Below are positions 16,607 to 23,756 of a DNA stretch of 64,000 nt, in pieces (position 1 is the stretch's first letter; each line of letters opens with the position of its first letter). Both the position numbers and the translations under genes were made by a program. Origin of the DNA: Sva-07 sp963707515 (lineage in GTDB: Bacteria; Actinomycetota; Acidimicrobiia; Acidimicrobiales; Ilumatobacteraceae); contig CAVPQI010000001.1 of assembly GCA_963707515.1 (NCBI GenBank), forward strand, positions 1,302,001-1,366,000. The letters run 5' to 3'. A model generated the notes under the pieces. The model saw only the letters and a list, made by a program, of their open reading frames with translations. It ran no database searches and was not told the origin of the DNA.

Positions 16607-17515
16607 GTGCCGCCACGGATGCACCACGACGAAGTCGACGTCGACGAGGCGCTCGTGGCGCGCCTACTCGACCGCCAGTTCCCCGAACTCGCCGATCGCC
16701 CACTGACGATCGTCGAGCCATGGGGCACCGACCATGCCGTGTGGCGGCTCGGCGACGATCTCGTCGTCCGCCTGCCGCGCATCGACTGGGCGGCGTCGCA
16801 ACCCGAGCGCGAGGCGCGCTGGCTCCCGATCCTCGCGCCGCACCTCCCCGTCGCCGTCCCGACACCGGTCGCCCTCGGCACACCCGACCTCGGCTATCCG
16901 TTCCCGTGGGCGGTGCATCGCTGGCTGCCCGGCACGCTGGCCACCCCGGAGCGCATCGCCGACCCGGTCGACTTCGCCCGCCAGCTCGCCGACGTCGTGG
17001 TGTCGTTGCGCGCCGTACCCACCGACGACGCCCCACCCGCACGCGGACGTGCCCGCCCACTGGCCGACTATGACGCGGCAACCCGCGATGCCATCGAGCG
17101 GTGCTGCGACCTCGTCGACACCGCGGCGGCGCTGACGGTGTGGGAGGACGCCCTCGCCGCGCCGCCCTTCGACGGACCCGGTGGCTGGGTGCAGGGCGAC
17201 CTCGACGGCAACTGCCTCGTCGACGGCGGACGGCTGAGCGGGCTCGTCGACTGGGGCTCGGCATGTGCCGGTGACCCCGCCGTCGACGTCGCCGTGGTGT
17301 GGTCGACGCTGTTCACCGACCGGTCGGGCGAGGCGTTCCTCGACGCCGTTCGCCCCGACGAGGCGACGATCCGACGCGCCCGTGGGGCGGTCGTCAGCCA
17401 GGCGTGCATGGCGCTGCCGTACTACCGCGGCACGTACCCGCTGATCGTCGAACGATCGCGCCACAAGCTCGAGCGGCTCGGCGTCGCCACGTTCGACGGG
17501 AGCTGGACGTGCTGA
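16607..17515 (+). CDS. Aminoglycoside phosphotransferase (APH) family kinase
   Basis: 302 aa using the GTG at 16607, chosen because GGAAGG lies 8 nt upstream; an ATG at 16619 (M-H-H-D-E-V) is the alternative. The eukaryotic-kinase-like fold is recognised by GTDHAVWRLGDDLVVRLPR (nucleotide loop and Lys), HRWLPGTLATPE, the catalytic loop QGDLDGNCLVDGGRLSG, and the metal-binding VDWGSACAGDPAVDVAVVW. The usual H-G-D of the catalytic loop is Q-G-D here. The family includes many non-antibiotic small-molecule kinases, so resistance should not be assumed. It overlaps the start of the GNAT gene. Confidence 0.86.
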   Translation: MPPRMHHDEVDVDEALVARLLDRQFPELADRPLTIVEPWGTDHAVWRLGDDLVVRLPRIDWAASQPEREARWLPILAPHLPVAVPTPVALGTPDLGYPFPWAVHRWLPGTLATPERIADPVDFARQLADVVVSLRAVPTDDAPPARGRARPLADYDAATRDAIERCCDLVDTAAALTVWEDALAAPPFDGPGGWVQGDLDGNCLVDGGRLSGLVDWGSACAGDPAVDVAVVWSTLFTDRSGEAFLDAVRPDEATIRRARGAVVSQACMALPYYRGTYPLIVERSRHKLERLGVATFDGSWTC

Positions 17516-18108
17516 GCGACCGCGACGCCGACGACCGCCGGCCGCCACGACGGCTCGTCGACGGCGAGCTCGAGCTGCGCCCGCTGGAGCGCGACGATGC
17601 GCCGTCGCTCGACGCCGCGATCCGTGTCTCCGTGGACCATCTCCGCCCGTTCATGCCGTGGGCCACCGTCGAGCCGCTGGGGCTCGCCGAACGCGCCCGG
17701 ATGATCGACGAGTGGTGCCGGCACTGGGACGACGGGGACGAGTTCCCCTACGCCATGTTCGTCGACGACGAAGTCGTCGGCTGTTGCGGCCTGCACCCGC
17801 GCATCGGCCCGGGCGGCATCGAGATCGGGTACTGGGTGCGCGTCGACCGCATCGGTGCCGGGATCGCCACTCGCGCCGCCCGCCTGCTCACCGACGCCGC
17901 GTTCTCGATGCCCACCGTCGAACACGTCGAGATCCATCACGACCTCGCCAACGTGCGCAGCGGACGGGTGCCCGCCAAGCTCGGCTACACCAAGCGGCGC
18001 GAGGTCGCCGACCACATCTCGGCACCGGGCGAGGTGGGCATCAGCGTCGAGTGGCGGCTCGAGCGCGACGATTGGACGCGGCGCCAGTCCACCGCCGACG
18101 TCACGTGA
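17509..18108 (+). CDS. GNAT family N-acetyltransferase (RimJ/RimL-like)
   Basis: 199 aa from the GTG at 17509, which overlaps the kinase stop (17513-17515) so that the two are translationally coupled. RLVDGELELRPLERDDAPSL is the usual first strand. IEIGYWVRVDRIGAGIATRAARLLTDAAF is the acetyl-CoA-binding motif A of the RimJ/RimL type, and IHHDLANVRSGRVPAKLGYTKRREV the following N-x-x-S and K-L-G-Y segments. Its substrate is probably the alpha-amino group of a protein or a small amine. The last 8 bp overlap the convergent exporter gene at 18101. Confidence 0.88.
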   Translation: MLSDRDADDRRPPRRLVDGELELRPLERDDAPSLDAAIRVSVDHLRPFMPWATVEPLGLAERARMIDEWCRHWDDGDEFPYAMFVDDEVVGCCGLHPRIGPGGIEIGYWVRVDRIGAGIATRAARLLTDAAFSMPTVEHVEIHHDLANVRSGRVPAKLGYTKRREVADHISAPGEVGISVEWRLERDDWTRRQSTADVT

Positions 18109-18679
18109 GGCCGTCGATGATCATCCACACGCCGAAGATCACGAACGTCGTCGCCGCACCGATCTTGACGGCCCGCTCGGGCAGCCGCGAGCCGAGCTGC
18201 TGGCCGACGACGATCGCCAACGCATCCGCCGCGACCATGCCGATCGTCGAGCCGAGCCAGACCCCGAACCAGCCGTAGTCGGTCGCCAGCGTCACCGTCG
18301 CCAGCATCGTCTTGTCGCCGAGCTCGGAGAGGAAGAAGGCGCCGGCGACGGTGAAGAACACCGAGCGACCGCCGCGGCGAGCCCGTGCCTCGTCGTCCTC
18401 GCCGAGCTCGTCGCCGCGCAACGTCCAGGCGGCGAACCCGAGGAAGGCGACGCCGGCGACGACCGAGATCGCCTCGGTCGGCAATGCCGCACCGAGAGCA
18501 GCACCGAGGGCGACGCTCATCAAGTGGACCACCGCGGTCGCCGCCGTGATCGCCCCGAGGATCGTCCAGGCCCGGTACCGGGTGGCGAGCGTCATCGCCA
18601 TCAGCTGGCTCTTGTCGCCGAGCTCGGCGACGAAGATCAGCCCGAAGCTGACGCCGAAGCTGGTCAGGAGTGCGTCCAC
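18101..18679 (-). CDS. GDT1/TMEM165 (UPF0016) family Mn2+/Ca2+ exporter
   Basis: 192 aa from the GTG at 18679. Six transmembrane segments arranged as two repeats, each with the family motif E-x-G-D-K-(S/T): VAELGDKSQLMAMTLA (about residues 18-33) and LSELGDKTMLATVTLA (about 118-133). The motifs form the cation site. Proteins of this family export Mn2+ or exchange cations. The gene is preceded by a yybP-ykoY manganese riboswitch, which strongly supports Mn2+ as the substrate. GGAAGGA (18688-18694 on the plus axis) is the ribosome binding site and lies within the leader hairpin. Confidence 0.93.
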   Translation of the reverse strand: MDALLTSFGVSFGLIFVAELGDKSQLMAMTLATRYRAWTILGAITAATAVVHLMSVALGAALGAALPTEAISVVAGVAFLGFAAWTLRGDELGEDDEARARRGGRSVFFTVAGAFFLSELGDKTMLATVTLATDYGWFGVWLGSTIGMVAADALAIVVGQQLGSRLPERAVKIGAATTFVIFGVWMIIDGLT

Positions 18680-18683
18680 GATG

Positions 18684-18838
18684 TCGATCCTTCCGATGTC
18701 GCTCGGAAGAAGGACGGACGCCCTCGACCGAGCACCTACTGGTGCCGGCCGAAGGTCTTGCTCACCCGCCGCAGCGGGCCCGGGGACCGGGGCTCATCAC
18801 CCAGTGTGTCGATCTCCCGGCGGAGAGCTACTCCCCTT
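18684..18838 (-). promoter_or_regulatory. yybP-ykoY manganese riboswitch leader of the exporter
   Basis: Read on the minus strand, the leader opens with the hallmark GGGGAGTAGC (18836-18827). A GC-rich stem region follows, then the second conserved block GGTGAGCAAGACCTTCGGCC (18766-18747), then a GCACC-AGTA-GGTGC hairpin (18745-18732). The two conserved blocks are the halves of the Mn2+-binding internal loop in the family. Downstream, TTCCGA/TCGGAA (18708-18691) can hide part of the GGAAGGA ribosome binding site of the exporter GTG, indicating translational control that opens with Mn2+. The 5' block coincides with the last codons and stop of the upstream gene. Confidence 0.88.
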
Positions 18839-21368
18839 CGCCGCCCGGGAGCGTAGCGATCGCCGCCGCGATCCGGGCGGCGAGGTGTTCACCGAGCTCG
18901 ACGAGCGCATCGAACTCCTCCTCGCGGAGGAACTGGTCGCCGGTGGAGTAGTCGGGGAACGGCGGATGGGCAGCGGCGAACTGTCGGAGATCGACCGGTG
19001 CACGGTCGCTGATCTGCGCCTTGGCGTAGACGAGCTCGGTCGTCGTGCCGTCGTCGTAGGTCACGAGTCCGGTCGTCACGCAGTCGAGCGGCTCGTCGTC
19101 GGGGCGCTGCTCGATCTGCGTGAAGTCGACGTCGACTTCGGCGCCGAGCTCGATCCCGGCGAGCTCGATCGCCTGCTTGAGCGTCGAGAACGATCCGGGC
19201 CGGTCGCCGCTGGCGTCGATCACGATCGACAGTCGGGGCCGCTCGCGCAGCTGCTCGACGAGGCCGAGGTTCTCGCGATGTCCGCCGTCGGCGACGTAGA
19301 CGAAGGGGTCACGGTCCGGGTGGTAGCGGTTGAAGAGCTCCTTGACGAAGTACCCGAGGTGGACCCGCGGCGAGCAGTCACGGTCGCAGAACCAGTCCGG
19401 GAACCGCGGGTTGGGCACCCACATGCCGAGGCGCAGGTTGACGGCGGCGAGCAGGGCGTTCGTCGACCCGAACGACTGGCGGCCCATCGCCGAGGCGAAC
19501 GCCGCCCCGCACAACGCCATCGACCGCGACACGATCCAGCCACGCGGGTACCCGTCCCACCACGAACCCGACGGGTAGTCCGCCCAGCGCGCCGACTCGC
19601 GGTCGTGCAGCGTCACGCCCTCGGCCTGGAACGTGAAGCCGTGTGATCGCAATCCCCCGGCCTGTCGTCGGGTCGAGTGCGACGTTCCGCACATCACGAG
19701 CTCCGGGCCGGGCGCGCCGCGGTAGCTCGACCACGCCGGCTCGTCGCAGTAGTCGACGGGCGCCAGCGGCGTCGTGTCGCCGGGACCGAGGCAGAAGGTC
19801 GTCGCCAGCCGCTTGCGGTACACCCCGTTGAGCGTCAGCCGGTGTGACGGTGGGATGTCGAGCGCCACCAGCCACGCCAGGGCGGCGACCGGCACCCACC
19901 AGCCGTCGAAGATGCCGGCACCGTTGGCCCGGTCGTCGGCAACCTTGCCGGCCAACAGCGCCAGACCGGCGAGCAGGGCGAACCCGCCGAGCCTGCTCCA
20001 CCGCCGCTTCAGCTCCGACGTCAGCAGCTTGCGCACGGCGGTGATCACCCCGAGTGCCGACAGCACGCCGAGGACGCCGGCGTTGACCTCGGCGGTGCGG
20101 CCGACCAGCCCGCCGAGCAGCGGTCGCCCGTAGCGGATCCAGATCGGTGCGGCGACCAGCAGGAACACGAGGACGACACCGACGCCGATGACGGCGATGG
20201 CGACACGGTCGACCGATCGGCGTACCCGCTCGTCGGCCTGGCCACGCGCAGCGACGGCCATGATCGTGCCGGCGGCGATCGGGATGAGACCAGGGAGCAG
20301 CAGTCGCCATCCCGTGAGCTGCGACCACGTCGTCGGGTCGGAGGGCGAGAGATTGTCGAACCCGTCGTGGACCGCCCACGTCGAGATCAGCGAGCCGAGC
20401 AGCCAGCCGCCGAGCACGGTCGCCGCCAGCACACCACCGAAGACGAAGATCGATCGCACGACGGCACCGGCGACGCCGCCGAGCAGCGAACCGAAGCCGT
20501 TGTCGAGGTAGCGGCGGCGACGGCGGACGGTTTCGAACCACGGGTGCCCGTCGGCGAACAGCTCGACCTCATCGCGGGCGTGACTCGACACGCGCCAGCC
20601 GGCGGCCGCGAAGCCACCGCCGGACACGGCGTGCAGCCAGCGCGCCCGGCCGAACGTGCCGTCGGTGGTGAGGCCGCGCAGCGCGCCGATGACGACCGCC
20701 GCCGATCGGATGCCGCCACCGGAGGCGCAGATCCCGATCGCCTCGCCGCGGTCGCCGGCCCCCGGCGGGGTCTCCGACGGCTGCGGTTCACCGAGCGTCC
20801 GGTCGACGGCGCGGAACGTGCGACGCAGGAGCGGCCGGATGACGGGCGCCACCGCGGGGCCGATCACGAGGCCGACGACCCCGACCGCACCGACCAGGAA
20901 ACCGATCCACTTCCACCAGGTCAGCGACGCCACGGCGAGGGTCACCGCCGGCGGCGGATCAGCGGCATCGAGGATCGCCAGCTGCAACACGGTCTCGGCG
21001 ACGTCGAGGGCGCAGGCGGCGACGATCACCGCGGGTGCGGCCCGCCACCAACCGAATCGCCGCCGACGTTCCGGCGCCCACCACCGCAATCCGGTCCGTG
21101 TCAGCAACCAGCCGACGACGGCGAGGGTGACGGCAAAGCCGAGATCGAGGGCGATCGCGGTCCGCAGGTCGCCGAGCGATTCGCCGGAGTCGGCCACCGC
21201 GACGACCCAACGCTCGGGGGTTCCGGCCAGCGAGATCGGCGTCAACGTCCCGGGATCGACGATCTGGCGCATCACGACCAGCGGGATGGCCGGCACGAGG
21301 ATCGCCAGCGCCCACCAACGCGACGGCCCGGACCGGCCACCTGCCGTGTCCTGCCGCACGTCCACCAT
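18828..21368 (-). CDS. Large multi-pass membrane protein with patatin-like phospholipase domain
   Basis: 846 aa. The N-terminal part (about 15-185) has four or more hydrophobic helices. A patatin start follows: ICASGGGIRSAAVVIGALRG (oxyanion GGGIRS), then WLHAVSGGGFAAAGW (nucleophile G-x-S-x-G-like, V-S-G-G-G). A second membrane block (about 290-500, including IFVFGGVLAATVLGGWLLGS) follows, then a soluble C-terminal part with FVYVADGGHRENLGLVEQL, whose D-G-G supplies the catalytic Asp. Splitting of the patatin motifs by a membrane insertion is notable. Predicted lipid acyl hydrolase at the membrane. The TAG stop (18830-18828) lies inside the manganese riboswitch. Confidence 0.82.
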   Translation of the reverse strand: MVDVRQDTAGGRSGPSRWWALAILVPAIPLVVMRQIVDPGTLTPISLAGTPERWVVAVADSGESLGDLRTAIALDLGFAVTLAVVGWLLTRTGLRWWAPERRRRFGWWRAAPAVIVAACALDVAETVLQLAILDAADPPPAVTLAVASLTWWKWIGFLVGAVGVVGLVIGPAVAPVIRPLLRRTFRAVDRTLGEPQPSETPPGAGDRGEAIGICASGGGIRSAAVVIGALRGLTTDGTFGRARWLHAVSGGGFAAAGWRVSSHARDEVELFADGHPWFETVRRRRRYLDNGFGSLLGGVAGAVVRSIFVFGGVLAATVLGGWLLGSLISTWAVHDGFDNLSPSDPTTWSQLTGWRLLLPGLIPIAAGTIMAVAARGQADERVRRSVDRVAIAVIGVGVVLVFLLVAAPIWIRYGRPLLGGLVGRTAEVNAGVLGVLSALGVITAVRKLLTSELKRRWSRLGGFALLAGLALLAGKVADDRANGAGIFDGWWVPVAALAWLVALDIPPSHRLTLNGVYRKRLATTFCLGPGDTTPLAPVDYCDEPAWSSYRGAPGPELVMCGTSHSTRRQAGGLRSHGFTFQAEGVTLHDRESARWADYPSGSWWDGYPRGWIVSRSMALCGAAFASAMGRQSFGSTNALLAAVNLRLGMWVPNPRFPDWFCDRDCSPRVHLGYFVKELFNRYHPDRDPFVYVADGGHRENLGLVEQLRERPRLSIVIDASGDRPGSFSTLKQAIELAGIELGAEVDVDFTQIEQRPDDEPLDCVTTGLVTYDDGTTTELVYAKAQISDRAPVDLRQFAAAHPPFPDYSTGDQFLREEEFDALVELGEHLAARIAAAIATLPGGEGE

Positions 21369-21407
21369 GCCCGGAAGCTAGTGCGGCACCGACAGACGGA
21401 CCCCGGA

Positions 21408-22277
21408 TCAGTCGGACGGCAGCGTCTCGTCGACGAGCGCGTCGTCGTCGAGCGGGGCGTCGATCACCGGCTCGGGTGACGGATGGCGACGCATCCAAGC
21501 GAGGGTGATCGCCCCGCCGACCACGGCAGCCACCGCCACCCACTGGTTCCAGCGCAGACCGGCGAGCTCGTCGGCGGCATCGATGCGCAGCCCTTCGACC
21601 CAGAACCGGCCGACGCCGTAGCCGATGACGTACATCGCGAACAGTTGGCCCGGGGCGGGCCGCCAACGACGATCGATCCACAGCAGCAACAGGCACAGCC
21701 CGAGGCTCCACAGCGATTCGTAGAGGAACGTCGGGTGGAACGTCGTGCCGATCGAGTACACCGTCAGGTCGATGTGTGCGGCGTCGATCTCGAGCGCCCA
21801 CGGCAGGTCGGTCGGGCGCCCGTAGAGCTCCTGGTTGAAGTAGTTGCCCCACCGTCCGATCGCCTGTGCCAGCGGCACCGCCGGGGCGGCACACGTCGCC
21901 GCGACAGCCAACGGGATGTTGCGCCGATGGGCCATGTACAACCCGACCGGGGCCCCGAGCAGCAGGCCGCCGGGGATGCCGAGGCCGCCCTCCCAGATCG
22001 CGGGGATCTTGGCGAGGTCGTCCTCGAAACGGTGCCAGTCGGTGGCGACGTGGTAGAGCCGGGCACCGACGACACCGGCGAGCACCGCCCACAGGGCGAT
22101 CGCGCTGGCGTCGTCCATCGTGCCGACGCGCCGCTCCTCGAGCCGGCGACCGAACAGCCACACCGCGGCGACGACGCCGAGGGCGATCATCAGCCCGTAC
22201 AGGTTGAGGCTCAGCGGCCCGAGCTCGATCGAGTCGAACGACGGGCTGGGGATGCTGGCCAACATGGTGCTCGGCAC
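21408..22277 (-). CDS. lgt: Prolipoprotein diacylglyceryl transferase
   Basis: 289 aa from the GTG at 22277; an ATG at 22265 is an equally possible start. It transfers diacylglycerol from phosphatidylglycerol to the lipobox Cys of prolipoproteins. The Lgt signature is AIGRWGNYFNQELYGRPT (about residues 138-155), with YGLMIALGVVAAVWL and GLGIPGGLLLGA before it and TFHPTFLYESLWS and GRFWVEGLRID after it. Seven membrane segments fit the known topology. Its substrates in this window would include the lipoproteins at 283-1167 and 31600-32604. It begins 4 nt after the esterase stop, suggesting a two-gene operon. Confidence 0.96.
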   Translation of the reverse strand: MPSTMLASIPSPSFDSIELGPLSLNLYGLMIALGVVAAVWLFGRRLEERRVGTMDDASAIALWAVLAGVVGARLYHVATDWHRFEDDLAKIPAIWEGGLGIPGGLLLGAPVGLYMAHRRNIPLAVAATCAAPAVPLAQAIGRWGNYFNQELYGRPTDLPWALEIDAAHIDLTVYSIGTTFHPTFLYESLWSLGLCLLLLWIDRRWRPAPGQLFAMYVIGYGVGRFWVEGLRIDAADELAGLRWNQWVAVAAVVGGAITLAWMRRHPSPEPVIDAPLDDDALVDETLPSD

Positions 22278-22281
22278 TCGC

Positions 22282-23043
22282 TCAGTCGCCGGCGACGGTC
22301 GCCACGAACGCCGACGTGCGGGCGATGATGTCGTCGCGGTCGTAGTCCTGCGTGGCGACGTGGAAGCTGCGGTCGAGCCAGACGTGTTCGACGTCGCCGC
22401 CGAACGTGCCGGCGAGGTACTCGCTCTGCGACGGCTCGACGACGTGGTCCTGGCGCGAGGTGATCAACAGCAGCGGCATCCGCAGCTCGCCGTAGCGGTC
22501 GGCCATCGGCGCCAGCCCGTCGTTCATGAACGACAACAGCGCACGCAGCGGCGCACCGTCGTAGGAGCTCTCCTCGACATCGGGATCGGCGATGTCACCG
22601 CCGATCGCCGGCGCGACCTCGATGCCGTCGGCGACCATCTCGGTGATCATCTCCAACACGGCGGGGTCCTGCGGACGCGTCGCCGGGTTGACGCACACGA
22701 GGCCGACGACGTCGTCGAGCTCGAGCCCGGCCCACAACGTCAGCGCACCACCCATGCTGAGCCCGACCACGACGATGCGCTCGGCGCGTTCGGCCAGCCG
22801 GGCGTGGGCGGCGCGCACTTCGCCGGACCAGTCGTCCCACGTCGTGGTGACCATGTCGTCGATCGTCGTGCCGTGACCGGGGAGCCGCGGCATCTCGACG
22901 TGGTAACCCTCGTCGGCCAGCGCCACGGCGATCCCCCGCATCGACGACGGATTGCCGGTGAAGCCGTGGATCACGAGCACTCCGGTGGCGGACGATCCCT
23001 CGTGCGAGAGCGGTCGGGCCTCGGGGAGCACCTCGGCGGTCAT
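22282..23043 (-). CDS. Alpha/beta hydrolase, carboxylesterase (Est30-like)
   Basis: 253 aa. LVIHGFTGNPSSMRGIA supplies the oxyanion loop (HGFTG), VVVGLSMGGALTLWAG the nucleophile elbow (GLSMG), LLLITSRQDHVVEP the catalytic Asp and VWLDRSFHVATQDYD the catalytic His. This arrangement, including SFHVATQD, is typical of the thermostable carboxylesterase/monoacylglycerol lipase group. Cytosolic. It is divergent from a TetR gene with a clear palindrome in between, so it is a likely target of that regulator; lgt follows in the same direction. Confidence 0.91.
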   Translation of the reverse strand: MTAEVLPEARPLSHEGSSATGVLVIHGFTGNPSSMRGIAVALADEGYHVEMPRLPGHGTTIDDMVTTTWDDWSGEVRAAHARLAERAERIVVVGLSMGGALTLWAGLELDDVVGLVCVNPATRPQDPAVLEMITEMVADGIEVAPAIGGDIADPDVEESSYDGAPLRALLSFMNDGLAPMADRYGELRMPLLLITSRQDHVVEPSQSEYLAGTFGGDVEHVWLDRSFHVATQDYDRDDIIARTSAFVATVAGD

Positions 23044-23108
23044 GGACCAGTTTCTACCAGCCGGGGAGGTGATCCGCCGCCGACCGGAGAGCGCCGCGCC
23101 CGGCGGAC

Positions 23109-23124
23109 TTGACCCGCTGGTCAA
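23109..23124. promoter_or_regulatory. Palindrome TTGACC-CGCT-GGTCAA, likely TetR operator
   Basis: Perfect 6-bp arms around a 4-bp spacer, 20 bp before the TetR start at 23145 and 65 bp from the divergent esterase start at 23043. The left arm TTGACC also looks like a -35 element. The position suits control of both genes by the TetR protein. Confidence 0.6.
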
Positions 23125-23144
23125 GGAACGGTTGGACTGAGGCC

Positions 23145-23753
23145 GTGAGCGACACCGCGGCCGGCGCCCGAGAGCACACCGAGCACGGACGCGAGCGCAA
23201 GCAACAACTTCTCGACGCGGCGACCGCATTGTTCTCCGAACGCGGTTACTCGGCGACGCGGATCGCCGACATCTGCCAGGCGGCGGGCGTCGCCAAGGGC
23301 CTCTTCTACTGGTACTTCCCGAACAAGGGCGCCCTGTTCGCCGAGCTCGTGCGGACGATGCGCCATCGACTGCGGCGCACCCAGGGCGACGCCATGGACC
23401 CGGCCACCGACGTCGTCACCCGCCTCGCCGACGGCGCCGAGGCGAGCGTCCGCTTCATGGCCGAGCACGCCTCGTATTTCGCCCTGCTCGACGTCGAGCG
23501 CACCGAACCGGCCGTCGCCGACGTCCTCACCGAAGGCTCGGCGGTCTACCTCGACGACGTGCGGCGACTGGTCGTCGAGGGCCAACGCAGCGGCGTGATC
23601 GCCGACGCGTCGGCCGACCTCGTGGCCGTCGGCGTGGTCGGCGCCGTGTCGTCGTTCTCCAACGCGTACCGCACCGGGCGCTTCGGCGACGGTGTCACCA
23701 CCGACGACGTCGCCGTGTTCGTCCGCCAGTGGGTCGTCAACGCGATCGGCTGA
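23145..23753 (+). CDS. TetR family transcriptional regulator
   Basis: 202 aa from the GTG at 23145. The canonical helix-turn-helix is RKQQLLDAATALFSERGYSA, then TRIADICQAAGVAKGLFYWYFPNKGALFAELV. YWYF-x-x-K is the recognition helix signature of TetR regulators of fatty acid and acyl-CoA metabolism. The C-terminal ligand domain runs from about residue 75 and contains MAEHASYFALLDVERTEPAVADVL. The palindrome immediately upstream is its probable binding site and the divergent esterase its probable target. It ends 4 bp before the convergent HD-GYP gene. Confidence 0.9.
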   Translation: MSDTAAGAREHTEHGRERKQQLLDAATALFSERGYSATRIADICQAAGVAKGLFYWYFPNKGALFAELVRTMRHRLRRTQGDAMDPATDVVTRLADGAEASVRFMAEHASYFALLDVERTEPAVADVLTEGSAVYLDDVRRLVVEGQRSGVIADASADLVAVGVVGAVSSFSNAYRTGRFGDGVTTDDVAVFVRQWVVNAIG

Positions 23754-23756
23754 ACG

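Noticed and set aside
16607..17515. Antibiotic resistance gene
   Set aside because: The APH-fold kinase has Q-G-D instead of H-G-D and the family covers many non-antibiotic substrates; resistance cannot be claimed.
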